A stretch of DNA of 64,000 nucleotides, taken from contig NZ_JABKAU010000006.1 of the NCBI RefSeq assembly GCF_013377885.1, forward strand, positions 101,870 through 165,869. The letters are read 5' to 3'. Under the pieces are notes generated by a model. It did no database searches. It was not told where the DNA came from and was given only the letters and a program-made list of their open reading frames with translations. This document shows positions 37,098 through 45,234 of the stretch, piece by piece. The translations under genes were made by a program, and so were the position numbers. This DNA is from Hymenobacter lapidiphilus (GTDB taxonomy: Bacteria > Bacteroidota > Bacteroidia > Cytophagales > Hymenobacteraceae). How positions within the stretch are numbered: the stretch's first letter is position 1; each line of letters opens with the position of its first letter.

Positions 37098-38306
37098 ATG
37101 ACCAAATTGCTACCCATTGCCTTGCTGCTGGCAGCGGGCTACGCCAACGCTCAAACCGCCGATTCGGCTTCCTCCGAACCGGCGCCCACCCCCAAATGGT
37201 ACCAGGCGGTTTCGGTGCGGGGCTACGTGCAGGCCCGCTACAACCGGCTACTGGAAACCAACCCCGACCTTTCCTGCGAGCAGTGCGACAAGTCGTGGGG
37301 GCGCGATGGTGGAATTTCCCTGCGCCGGATCCGCATCATTTTCTTCGGCCAGTTGCACGAGCGAATCTATTTCTACATCCAGCCCGATTTTGCCAGCACC
37401 CTCAGCGGCAGTTCTTCCCTCAATGCCACGCTGCTGCGCGATGCCTACATGGACATCGGGCTGGATAAAGCCAGCCAGTTCCGGGTGCGGCTGGGCCAGA
37501 GCAAGATTCCGTTTGGCTTCGAAAACATGCAGTCGAGCCAGAACCGGCTGCCGCTCGACCGCAACGATGGCATCAACAGTGCCTTTTCCAACGAGCGGGA
37601 TTTGGGCGCATTCCTGTACTGGGCACCCACTGCCGTACGCAAGCGGTTCAGCCGGCTGGTGAAGGAAGGCCTGAAGGGCTCCGGCGACTACGGCGTGGTA
37701 GGCCTGGGCGTATTTAATGGCCAAACCGCCAACCGCCCCGAGCTCAACAACCAGCGCCATGTGGTGGCCCGCGTTACGTATCCGCTCGAAATCGGCCAGC
37801 ACATCATCGAGCCCGGCCTGCAGGCTTACACCGGCGAGTATGTGCTGAACAAAGACCAGCTTTCCAGCGGAGTGAAAACCCTGCCCGATTTCCGTTACCC
37901 CGACCAGCGCGTGGCTGCCTCGTTCATCGTGTACCCCCAGCCTTTCGGCCTGCAGGCCGAATACAATGTGGGCCGCGGCCCCGAGTTCAACCCGCGCACC
38001 GACAGCATCGAAACCCGCGGCCTGCACGGCGGCTATGTAATGCTCAACTACCGCCTGCGCTATAAGCAGCAGCAATTCTATCCGTTTCTGCGCGTGCAGT
38101 ACTATGATGGCGGCAAAAAGCACGAACGCGACGCCCGCAGCTACACGGTGCGCGAGGCCGAGCTGGGGCTTGAGTGGGCACCGTTCCCCAGCTTCGAACT
38201 GGTAACGATGTACACGCTTTCCGACCGCCGCTTCGAAGATTTTCAGAAACCCGATAACCGGCAGCGCGGCGGCCTGCTACGCCTACAGGCCCAGGTAAAT
38301 TTTTAG
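37098..38306 (+). CDS. OprO/OprP-family outer-membrane porin
   Basis: A 402-residue outer-membrane channel. The ATG at 37098 gives a signal peptide ending GYANAQ; the TTG 21 bases upstream does not. The mature protein starts with VSVRGYVQARYNRLLETN, and the pattern RRIRIIFFGQLHERIYFYIQPDFAS, RLGQSKIPFGFENMQSSQNRLPLDRNDG is the OprO/P (phosphate-selective porin) signature; it ends in a barrel strand LRLQAQVNF with terminal Phe. In Pseudomonas the family takes up phosphate and polyphosphate; specificity here is not proven. A possible Pho-box-like site lies upstream. Confidence 0.9.
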   Translation: MTKLLPIALLLAAGYANAQTADSASSEPAPTPKWYQAVSVRGYVQARYNRLLETNPDLSCEQCDKSWGRDGGISLRRIRIIFFGQLHERIYFYIQPDFASTLSGSSSLNATLLRDAYMDIGLDKASQFRVRLGQSKIPFGFENMQSSQNRLPLDRNDGINSAFSNERDLGAFLYWAPTAVRKRFSRLVKEGLKGSGDYGVVGLGVFNGQTANRPELNNQRHVVARVTYPLEIGQHIIEPGLQAYTGEYVLNKDQLSSGVKTLPDFRYPDQRVAASFIVYPQPFGLQAEYNVGRGPEFNPRTDSIETRGLHGGYVMLNYRLRYKQQQFYPFLRVQYYDGGKKHERDARSYTVREAELGLEWAPFPSFELVTMYTLSDRRFEDFQKPDNRQRGGLLRLQAQVNF

Positions 38307-38521
38307 GTACCTCCCATATCGTCACTTTGTGCAGGCTTTGGGTTGATGGCACCCTGCTTCATCTGTTCACCCAGCTCCTTCAACGGCACGCTACCCTTCC
38401 ACCAGACGCGCACTTGTCATCTTGGTATCATTAAGGTGCCTGCGTTCATATATTGCAAGATGGAATCGGCAGCTGATAGCAGCCTGATGCGGTTTGCTTG
38501 GGCTGTTAACTAGTACTTATA

Positions 38522-39184
38522 ATGAACTTTGTTTCTCGCTGCTTTTGCTGCTTGCTTACACTCCTAATGTTGTCGAGCATCGGCTTAAGTTCACTCGCTC
38601 AAGCGCAGATTGTACCAATCATTATGCTACTTAATGCAGACCGAAGCGGTACTCCTGTTGAGTACCGAAAGGGAAGCTATCAACGCACGAACGGCGAATG
38701 GAAATCAGGTAAATGGCTTATCAACTACGGTATGCTACTTGTACTTGAGCTGGATAAAAAGAAACAAGACCCTCAGTGGTTTTCACCGGCTGAAGTACAC
38801 CGGTTTGTAGCGGGCACCGACACATTTATTACCGTGCGCGATATTACGATTCCTCAAGGACGGATCGACGCTGGTTATGCTCAGCAGATGTACCTGGGTG
38901 GTGGGTATGCATTAACGAATTACGTGTATTTCCGACCTGGAATGGCCGTATCCAAAAGCTACGTGCTACTAGCAAAAGGCACACAAGCCCCTGTTATAGT
39001 ACCGACTAAACCGCGCGAATTCCGGCAGTTTATGCTGTCCCATGTAGGCGACCACCCGTTGTTAGCTAAACAGCTCAAAGGCGCTAAGCTAAATCCCGAA
39101 CACGCCGCCGAAATATTGAAAAGCTATGTACTCTGGCAAAAAAATCGGCCGGCTTCCGCCATTGAGCCTAACAGTCAGAAGTAG
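38522..39184 (+). CDS. Exported orphan protein, AT-rich
   Basis: A 220-residue protein I do not recognise. The ATG at 38522 opens a signal peptide with two Cys (RCFCCLLTLLMLSSIGLSSLAQA) ending about residue 27. The mature part looks globular, with WKSGKWLINYGMLLVLELDKKK and a Tyr/Gly-rich QQMYLGGGYALTNYVYF. Base use is clearly more AT-rich than that of the neighbouring genes, which suggests recent acquisition or relaxed selection. It lies between the porin and a composite repeat. Bacteroidota carry many species-specific exported proteins of this kind. Confidence 0.6.
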   Translation: MNFVSRCFCCLLTLLMLSSIGLSSLAQAQIVPIIMLLNADRSGTPVEYRKGSYQRTNGEWKSGKWLINYGMLLVLELDKKKQDPQWFSPAEVHRFVAGTDTFITVRDITIPQGRIDAGYAQQMYLGGGYALTNYVYFRPGMAVSKSYVLLAKGTQAPVIVPTKPREFRQFMLSHVGDHPLLAKQLKGAKLNPEHAAEILKSYVLWQKNRPASAIEPNSQK

Positions 39185-39221
39185 CTGCTTACTTCATTTG
39201 TGCTTTACCCAAAAAGACTAT

Positions 39222-39373
39222 GAAGCTGTTTAGAAAGTCAAAAGAACGTCATGCTGAGCGAAGTCGAAGCATCTCTACCGCTTCGTTAAACAACCACAAC
39301 TAAGCGGTAGAGATGCTTCGACTTCGCTCAGCATGACGTCCTAACTGATTTCTGGCACTTCCTAAACAGTTTC
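39222..39373. repeat. Composite repeat copy C, with possible 3-bp target duplication
   Basis: Outer arms gaagctgtttagaaagt and acttcctaaacagtttc enclose a large REP pair (39243-39342) that itself contains nested arms (gcggtagagatgcttcg). TAT flanks both ends (39219-39221 and 39374-39376). It abuts the hairpin at 39376-39398 that precedes the fabI fragment. Confidence 0.8.
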
Positions 39374-39425
39374 TATGCCCGGCCAAATTGGTCGGGCATG
39401 GCATTTTTGGGTAAAGTGGTATTGC

Positions 39426-39626
39426 CTACGAGTTAGCAGCCGTTACCAGCTCCACGATTTCCTCCGAGATGCCGGTGGTGTTGAAGCCGCCGTCGTGCAT
39501 CAGGTTCTGCATGGTCACGTAGCGGGTCAGGTCCGAGAACAGGCTCACCATGTAGTCGGCGCAGGCTTCGGCCGGGGCGTTGCCCAGCGGCGAAAGGCGG
39601 TCGGCGTACCCGTAGAACGCGTCGAA
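39426..39626 (-). pseudogene. Truncated copy of the fabI 3' end
   Basis: On the minus strand this encodes the last 65 or so residues of FabI (FDAFYGYADRLSPLG ... EEIVELVTAANS, stop TAG), in frame and without internal stops. By eye it differs from the intact gene's end at about nine of 200 bases. Homology stops abruptly at 39626 (after gtcgaa), and no start codon remains. A hairpin (39376-39398) resembling the intact gene's terminator lies downstream, so the terminator was copied too. The fragment has the same orientation as intact fabI, and the RsbQ-like gene lies between them. Confidence 0.9.
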
Positions 39627-39762
39627 GCAGTATTGCCCGCTGGCGCTATTGCTTATACCACCGGAGGCAAGACTTATCGGTCAGTCTACTTGCTATTGTG
39701 GCGAACATTCATTATCTATAATACATATTTTATTGTCTTATTTATCTAAATCCTTTAGCCCG

Positions 39763-40560
39763 ATGACTAGCCCGCTCAAACGTAATAATGTCCATATAAT
39801 GGGCTCCGGGTCCCGAACGCTACTTTTTGTTAATGGCTTTGGCTGCGACCAGAGCATCTGGCGTTTTATTACGCCCAGTTTTTCTTCCCGTTTTCAGTTG
39901 GTCCTCTTCGATCATGTTGGCGCCGGTCTATCCGAGTCCTCGGCCTATGACCCGGACAAACATGGCTCGCTGCAGGGGTATGCCCAGGACCTGCTCGACA
40001 TTTGCCAGGAGCTCAACCTGACCGACGTCACCCTGATCGGCCACTCCGTAGGAGCCATGATCGGGATGCTGGCCGCCATTAAGGCCCCGGAGTATTTTCG
40101 CCAACTACAGCTGCTGTGCCTTTCGCCCTACTACCTGAACGAAACGAATTATCATGGCGGCTTCGACCAGCAGGACATGAAGCAGATGCTGGCCTTTATG
40201 GATCAGGATTTCATGGGCTGGGTCGATACTTTCGCCCCGTTTGTAATGGGCAACCCCGACCAACCTTCGCTGGCCGAGGAGCTGCTCCATAGCCTGTGCC
40301 AGAATGATCCGACCATTGCCAAGCGCTTCGCCCGCGTCATTTTCCTTTCCGATAACCGCCCCGATGTAAGCCTTTGCAAGGTTCCGTGCCTGTTCATTCA
40401 GTGCGCCCGCGACCTTGTTGCGCCCTTAGAAGTAGGTGATTTCCTGCAGGCCACCCTGCCAGCCTCCGAACTGGTTACGCTGCCCGTTAGCGGCCATTGC
40501 CCACATGTAAGCGCCCCGGCCCTCACCCGAGAAGTAATGGAAACTTACCTGGCAGCCTGA
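39763..40560 (+). CDS. RsbQ/KAI2-like alpha/beta hydrolase
   Basis: A 265-residue serine hydrolase closely patterned on Bacillus RsbQ and plant KAI2/D14: MTSPLKRNNVHIMGSGSRTL, NGFGCDQSIW, LFDHVGAGLSES, and triad residues Ser95 (GHSVGA), Asp217 (CARDLVAP) and His245 (SGHCPHVSAP). The ATG at 39763 aligns with known N-termini. RsbQ binds a small hydrophobic ligand and activates the PAS phosphatase RsbP in the SigB energy-stress pathway; KAI2 senses karrikin-like butenolides. No rsbP or SigB cascade is nearby, so the partner is unknown. The gene lies between a fabI 3' fragment and intact fabI, which suggests it arrived as cargo. The 39627-39762 leader is AT-rich. Confidence 0.88.
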   Translation: MTSPLKRNNVHIMGSGSRTLLFVNGFGCDQSIWRFITPSFSSRFQLVLFDHVGAGLSESSAYDPDKHGSLQGYAQDLLDICQELNLTDVTLIGHSVGAMIGMLAAIKAPEYFRQLQLLCLSPYYLNETNYHGGFDQQDMKQMLAFMDQDFMGWVDTFAPFVMGNPDQPSLAEELLHSLCQNDPTIAKRFARVIFLSDNRPDVSLCKVPCLFIQCARDLVAPLEVGDFLQATLPASELVTLPVSGHCPHVSAPALTREVMETYLAA

Positions 40561-40605
40561 CCCACGAACCGGCCATCCGTTCGCTTCTGCGCCTCCTAAA
40601 ACGCC

Positions 40606-40636
40606 ACAACGCCCGACCATATTGGCCGGGCGTTGT
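40606..40636. terminator. Terminator between rsbQ-like gene and fabI
   Basis: Arms acaacgcccgacca and tggccgggcgttgt form a 14-bp stem with one mismatch (possible G-U) and a 3-base loop. It serves the convergent genes on both sides. A diverged copy lies at 39376-39398. Confidence 0.8.
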
Positions 40637-40660
40637 CGTTCTTCGAGAAAAAGAGCCGGA

Positions 40661-41482
40661 TTACTGCTTAGCAGCCGTTACCAGTTCCACGATTTCCTCC
40701 GAGATGCCGGTGGTGCTGAAGCCGCCGTCGTGCATCAGGTTCTGCATGGTTACGTAGCGGGTCAGGTCCGAGAACAGGCTCACCACGTAGTCGGCGCAGG
40801 CTTCGGCCGGGGCGTTGCCCAGCGGTGAAAGGCGGTTGGCGTACTCATAGAACGCGTCGAAACCACTGATGCCGGTGCCAGCCGTGGTTTTGGTGGGCGA
40901 CTGCGAGATGGTGTTCACACGCACTTTCTTGAGCTTGCCGAGGCGCTGGCCATAGCTGCGAGCAATGCTTTCGAGCATGGCCTTGGCCTGCGACATGTCG
41001 GTGTAATCAAGGAAGGCACGCTGGGCGGCAATGTAGCTCAGGGCGACAGCCGAGCCCCACTCGTTGAAGGCGTCCTGCTTCTCGGCCACGGCCAGCATCT
41101 TATGAAACGAGAGGGCCGACACGTCGAGCGTCTTCTGGTACCACTCGTAGTTCAGCTCGCCGTAGTGCTTGCCTTTGCGGATGTTGGCGCTCATGCCAAT
41201 GCTGTGCAGCACGAAATCGAGCTTGCCGCCGAGTTGCTCCTGGGCACCCGAAAACAAGTTTTCCAGGTCTTCCATCGAGGTGGCATCGGCCGGGATGATG
41301 GGCGCGTTGCACTGCTCCGAGAGCTTGTTGATTTCGCCCATCCGCATGGCCAGCGGGGCGTTGGTGAGCACAAAGCGGGCTCCTTCGGCGTGGCACTTCA
41401 GCGCCACTTTCCAGGCAATGGATTCTTCATTGAGCGCGCCGGAAATGATGCCGACTTTGCCCGCGAGCAGGTTACTGGCCAT
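40661..41482 (-). CDS. fabI: Enoyl-ACP reductase FabI
   Basis: A 273-residue NADH-dependent enoyl-acyl-carrier-protein reductase, the last step in each round of fatty-acid elongation. The ATG at 41482 gives MASNLLAGKVGIISGALNEESIAW, with the unusual Rossmann motif of FabI. The catalytic residues are Tyr150, Tyr160 and Lys167 (SYIAAQRAFLDYTDMSQAK), matching the Tyr-x9-Tyr-x6-Lys spacing of the family; LHSIGMSANIRKGKHYGEL is also typical. It ends the conserved block recN-porD-coaBC-rpoZ-bamD. Its 3' end exists a second time 1 kb away (39426-39626). Confidence 0.96.
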   Translation of the reverse strand: MASNLLAGKVGIISGALNEESIAWKVALKCHAEGARFVLTNAPLAMRMGEINKLSEQCNAPIIPADATSMEDLENLFSGAQEQLGGKLDFVLHSIGMSANIRKGKHYGELNYEWYQKTLDVSALSFHKMLAVAEKQDAFNEWGSAVALSYIAAQRAFLDYTDMSQAKAMLESIARSYGQRLGKLKKVRVNTISQSPTKTTAGTGISGFDAFYEYANRLSPLGNAPAEACADYVVSLFSDLTRYVTMQNLMHDGGFSTTGISEEIVELVTAAKQ

Positions 41483-41536
41483 ATAGGGAGGTGAGTTGGG
41501 TTGAGATTGGAACCACAAAAAAGGCGAAAAAATAAG

Positions 41537-41665
41537 GAACTGTCATACTGAGCGCAGCGCAGCGGAGTCGAAGCATCTCTACCGCAACGGTAATCCTGAC
41601 GTTGGATTTACCTATTGCGGTAGAGATGCTTCGACTCCGCTGCGCTCCGCTCAGCATGACAGTTC
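41537..41665. repeat. REP-like inverted repeat, fabI-recN gap
   Basis: gaactgtcatactgagcg ... and the complement cgctcagcatgacagttc enclose inner arms gcggagtcgaagcatctctaccgc / gcggtagagatgcttcgactccgc. One end reads ATACTG against CAGCAT on the other, an uncompensated change. Confidence 0.85.
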
Positions 41666-41676
41666 TGATTACTCCC

Positions 41677-43350
41677 CTACCCCGCCATTTCCACGCCGCG
41701 CAACGCCAACAGCTCGCGGGCGCTCTGGGTGGCGTGTATGGTGGGGTTGGCGCCGGAAATCATCTGGGCAATTTCGTGGATGCGCTCCTCCTGGCTGAGC
41801 TGGCGGATGCGGCTCACAGTGCGGTCGGCGCGGTCTTCCTTGTACACGAAGTAGTGCGCGTCGCCGGCGGCGGCCATCTGGGGCAGGTGGCTGATGGCAA
41901 TGAGCTGGTGCTTCTTGGCCATCTGCTGCATCATACGACCCACTTTCAGGGCAATTTCGCCGCTGATGCCGGTGTCGATTTCGTCGAATACTATGGTTGG
42001 TAGCGCCGTTTTATCGGCCAGCATGTACTTGATGCACAGCATCAGGCGCGAGAATTCGCCGCCCGAAGCGGCCTTGCTCAGTGTCTGGGGCTCGGCGCCT
42101 TTGTTGGCCGTGAACAGGATACTCACCACATCAATGCCGCTAACGGCGGGGGCGCCGGCCTCGTGGCCGACCACGATGCGGGCGTGGGGCATTCCCAAGT
42201 CGGTGAGCAGGGCAGCCAGCTCTTTCTCGAACTTCGGAAACGTCTTGCGGCGGGCTTCGGAGAGGCGCAGGGCCTGCTTTTGCACGGTGGCCAGGGTGGT
42301 TTCCACGTCGCGGCGCAGGCGGCTGATCTGCTTGTCGAGGTTGAGCACCGAGCTGACCTTGTCGCGCAGGTCGGCGCGCACGGCCAGCAGGTCTACCACG
42401 TCGCGCACCTGATGCTTGCGCTGCAGGCTGTAAAGCACGTTCAGGCGGCTCTGCAGCTCGTCGATGCGGGCGGGGTCGCCCTCGGTACGGCGCTCCACCT
42501 GCTCGATTTCGTCGGTGATGTCACGCAGCTCAATCAGGCAGCTGTCGAGGCGGTGGCGTAGGTCCTTTACGGGCTCCGAGTAGGGTGCAATCTGGCCTAG
42601 CAGCACCACGGCGTCTTTCAGGGCCCCGGTGGCGCAGTATTCGCCGTCGCTCAGGCTTTGCAGGGCGTGGGTGAGCTTGTACTTGATTTCCTCGGCGTGC
42701 TCCAGCTCTTTCACCTCCTGCTCCAGCTCATCCTGGTGCTCATTGTCCAGACTGGCTTCTTCCAGCTCACTCAGCAGAAAGCTGTGGTAATCGAGCTCCT
42801 TGTTGGCCTGGGCCACCTGGCTTTCGAGGGCCTGCAGGTCGGTTTCGAGTTTGCGGTACTGGCGGAAAGCACTACTGTACTGGGTGCGGGTGGGCACCAG
42901 GTTGGCATACAAATCCAACAGATTCAGCTGAAACACGGCATCACCGAGCAGCAGCGTATCGTGCTGCGAATGGATGTCCATCAGGTTGGCCCCAATGTGG
43001 CGTAGCGTTTCCAGCGTCACGGGCGTATCGTTCACGAAGGCCCGGCTCTTGCCATTGGGGCTCAGCTCGCGCCGCAGAATGCACTGCTGGTCGTAGTCCA
43101 CATCCTCAGCCTCGAAAATGTCGCGCAGCTGGTAGCTACTGATGTCGAAATGGCCTTCCAGCACGCACTTTTTGCTCGTGTCGAACAGCATGCGCGAGTC
43201 GGCGCGATTGCCGAGCAGCAGACCAATAGCACCCAGCATAATGGACTTGCCGGCGCCCGTTTCGCCGGTGATAATGTTGAGCAGCGCTGAAGGTTTCAGC
43301 TCCAGCTTCTCAATAAGGGCGTAATTCTGAATTCGTAAGTCAACCAGCAT
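41677..43350 (-). CDS. recN: DNA repair protein RecN
   Basis: A 557-residue SMC-like ATPase active in double-strand break repair. N-terminal LVDLRIQNYALIEKLELKPS and Walker A GETGAGKSIM are followed by RADSRMLFDTSKKCVLEGHFDI. Two long coiled-coil arms (about 160-350) flank a short hinge, and the C-terminal half has the ABC signature KAASGGEFSRLML, Walker B PTIVFDEIDTGISGE and the closing HLPQMAAAGDAHYFV. Length is normal. It lies downstream of porD within the conserved block but after a 313-base gap with two repeats. Confidence 0.97.
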   Translation of the reverse strand: MLVDLRIQNYALIEKLELKPSALLNIITGETGAGKSIMLGAIGLLLGNRADSRMLFDTSKKCVLEGHFDISSYQLRDIFEAEDVDYDQQCILRRELSPNGKSRAFVNDTPVTLETLRHIGANLMDIHSQHDTLLLGDAVFQLNLLDLYANLVPTRTQYSSAFRQYRKLETDLQALESQVAQANKELDYHSFLLSELEEASLDNEHQDELEQEVKELEHAEEIKYKLTHALQSLSDGEYCATGALKDAVVLLGQIAPYSEPVKDLRHRLDSCLIELRDITDEIEQVERRTEGDPARIDELQSRLNVLYSLQRKHQVRDVVDLLAVRADLRDKVSSVLNLDKQISRLRRDVETTLATVQKQALRLSEARRKTFPKFEKELAALLTDLGMPHARIVVGHEAGAPAVSGIDVVSILFTANKGAEPQTLSKAASGGEFSRLMLCIKYMLADKTALPTIVFDEIDTGISGEIALKVGRMMQQMAKKHQLIAISHLPQMAAAGDAHYFVYKEDRADRTVSRIRQLSQEERIHEIAQMISGANPTIHATQSARELLALRGVEMAG

Positions 43351-43586
43351 ACCGAAAAAGCGTGAGGGCCGGAGCGCCGACCGTGGCCACTAAAGTGCAG
43401 CTACAGCCCCGTATCAAACGGCCAGGCCTAGCAGCATTAGCAAAGTTACTAGTTCGGTTAGTCAGATGCTAGTTATTTTCGCAACAAGCGGCAGCATCAG
43501 CCCCTACGGCTCAACTTACTTGTTTTTCCCCCTCGAATTTTCAGTTTATACCTAACTCAGGTTGCGAAGTTATTCGCTAGAACGAT

Positions 43587-43615
43587 GTAGGGGCGGGGCT
43601 TGTCCCCGCCCCTAC
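43587..43615. repeat. G/C-rich inverted repeat, second repeat family, short form
   Basis: gtaggggcgggg (43587-43598) and ccccgcccctac (43604-43615) pair perfectly around 5 bases. The preceding word aacgat is shared with the larger copy at 48952. The rest of 43351-43586 is AT-rich, with no gene. Confidence 0.8.
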
Positions 43616-43620
43616 TGCGC

Positions 43621-43660
43621 TAACAGCTAACAGCTAACAGCTAACAGCTAACAGCTAACA
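43621..43660. repeat. 7-bp tandem repeat (taacagc) after porD
   Basis: Five complete taacagc units and one partial unit run from 43621 to 43660, three bases from the porD stop codon (43664-43666). Read from porD's strand the unit is GTTAGCT; since 7 is not a multiple of 3, a TAG stop falls in every frame across the array. Confidence 0.9.
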
Positions 43661-43663
43661 AAA

Positions 43664-44584
43664 TTACGGCTGGCGCAGAATCGTTTCGTACTTCGATGAG
43701 TTGGTGGGGTCGGTTTCGGTGAGCAGCGTCACGAGGCTGGTTTTTTGCTGCTGGTCGGGACTGGTGCGGAAAACGTTGGAAATTTCGTCGGCCTTGGTCT
43801 GGAAGAACGAGCGGGCGAACAGCGTGCCGGGGCGACGTTGCACGGCCTTCTGCACATCCTGCAGGGCCATGAACATGTTGGTGCGGGCCTCCTCAGGCTG
43901 AGTGATGAAGATGTCGAGGCCCTGGCGGTAGTAGGCGTACATACCGCTACGGAAGGCCTGCAGCTGCGGGTCCTGCAGGTTGTTGAGCAGCCAATAGCGG
44001 TTGCCGCTGTTCTCATCCTTCCAGCCGGGGTCCGATTCGTTGGTAATATTCTGCGAGGCCGCGTTGGTCAGAATCTGCCGGGCCCGGTCGTAGTAGGGCC
44101 CGCCACTCAACGACGCAAAACTATCCTGGTCCAGCCCAATCATCATGTAGGCGTAAAAAGACAGCAGCGACGAGAGGTTGCCAACGAAGGTATTCTCGGA
44201 GTACTCCAGCGGGTTCTGGGGTGAGTAGTTAAAAATCCAGCCCCGGTCGGCGAAACTCAGCACATTGCTCTCGTAACCCGTGCCGTATACCGGCCGGGTG
44301 CTCACAATGCGCACCGTAGCCTGGTAGGTGCCGTTTTGCGGGATTTTGGTGATGCCCACGAACAGCCGGCAGCGGATACGCTCCTCGGGCCGGTACGCCC
44401 GGTTGGTAAAGGACCGGCTGTTGAGGAAGTTCTGCATATCGTTGCGCAGCTGCTGCACCAGCTGCGGGTCCGAAATCGTCACGTTTTCGGTCGAAACGGT
44501 TACCTCGGCCTGCAGCTCTTGGGCCTGGGCGGGGCGCAGCAACACCAATAGCGGCAGCAAAAACAGCAACTGAAACTTAGACAT
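43664..44584 (-). CDS. porD: Type IX secretion protein PorD (DUF4835)
   Basis: A 306-residue protein of the DUF4835 family, annotated as T9SS PorD. A signal peptide ends near LRPAQA (about 21). The mature part starts ELQAEVTVSTENVTISDPQLVQQLRNDMQNFLN, with EERIRCRLFVGITKIPQNGTYQATVRIVSTRPVYGT and SFADRGWIFNYSPQNPLEY, all family hallmarks. Mutants in characterised species lose T9SS secretion, but PorD's exact place in the machine is unclear. It overlaps coaB by 8 bases and lies in the Bacteroidota block bamD-rpoZ-coaBC-porD-recN. Confidence 0.93.
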   Translation of the reverse strand: MSKFQLLFLLPLLVLLRPAQAQELQAEVTVSTENVTISDPQLVQQLRNDMQNFLNSRSFTNRAYRPEERIRCRLFVGITKIPQNGTYQATVRIVSTRPVYGTGYESNVLSFADRGWIFNYSPQNPLEYSENTFVGNLSSLLSFYAYMMIGLDQDSFASLSGGPYYDRARQILTNAASQNITNESDPGWKDENSGNRYWLLNNLQDPQLQAFRSGMYAYYRQGLDIFITQPEEARTNMFMALQDVQKAVQRRPGTLFARSFFQTKADEISNVFRTSPDQQQKTSLVTLLTETDPTNSSKYETILRQP

Positions 44585-45230
44585 GGCGGGCAGCTAAACG
44601 GTCGAGTACAACGCCCACAATATCGAGGGCGACGCTGGTTTTGGATTTCAGCCCGAACGCTGTTACGCGGCCGTCGGCTTCGAGCAAAGTTACCTGGTTG
44701 GTATCGTAGCGGAAGCCGGCCCCGGCGTCGCGCAACGAGTTGAGCACAATCAGGTCGAAATTCTTGCGGGCCAGCTTGCCCAGCGCGTGGGCCTGCTCGT
44801 CCTCCGTTTCCAACGCAAAGCCCACCGAAAATTGTTCGGCCCGCTTGATTTTTCCGAGCTCGAAGGCAATATCCACGTTTTTTACCAGCTCCAGGGTCAG
44901 CCGCTCGCCGCTTTTCTTGATCTTCTGGGTGGCTACCTCAGCCGGCCGGTAATCGGCCACTGCGGCGGCAAACACCCACACATCGGCCAGGCGCGCCGCG
45001 GCGGCAGCGGCCGCGTACATCTCGGCCGCCGTCTGCACCCGCGTGGTCAGGATGCGCGAGCTGGCCGGATCGGGCAGGCTGGTGGGGCCACTGATAAGGG
45101 CTACTTCGGCCCCGGTTTCGGCAAATGCTTCGGCCAGCGCGTAGCCCATTTTGCCGGTGCTGTGGTTACCCAGAAACCGCACCGGGTCGAGGGGTTCGTA
45201 AGTCGGGCCGGCCGTTATCAGAACGCGCAT
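44577..45230 (-). CDS. coaB: Phosphopantothenate-cysteine ligase domain (CoaB)
   Basis: A 217-residue protein equal to the C-terminal half of bifunctional CoaBC. It joins cysteine to phosphopantothenate using CTP in coenzyme A synthesis. Hallmarks are RVLITAGPTYEPLDPVRFLGNHSTGKMG at the start and VFAAAVADYRPAE, KIKKSGERLTLELVKNVDI and GFALETED. In most bacteria this is fused to CoaC in one chain; here the two ORFs are in different frames, separated by a TAA and 4 bases. The frame upstream of the ATG reads LKIKK, like a natural CoaBC linker. See the finding on the split. Confidence 0.9.
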   Translation of the reverse strand: MRVLITAGPTYEPLDPVRFLGNHSTGKMGYALAEAFAETGAEVALISGPTSLPDPASSRILTTRVQTAAEMYAAAAAAARLADVWVFAAAVADYRPAEVATQKIKKSGERLTLELVKNVDIAFELGKIKRAEQFSVGFALETEDEQAHALGKLARKNFDLIVLNSLRDAGAGFRYDTNQVTLLEADGRVTAFGLKSKTSVALDIVGVVLDRLAARHV

Positions 45231-45234
45231 CTTC

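Noticed and set aside
43621..43660. Tandem repeat considered as a CRISPR array
   Set aside because: The unit is only 7 bases with no spacers, and no cas genes are present.
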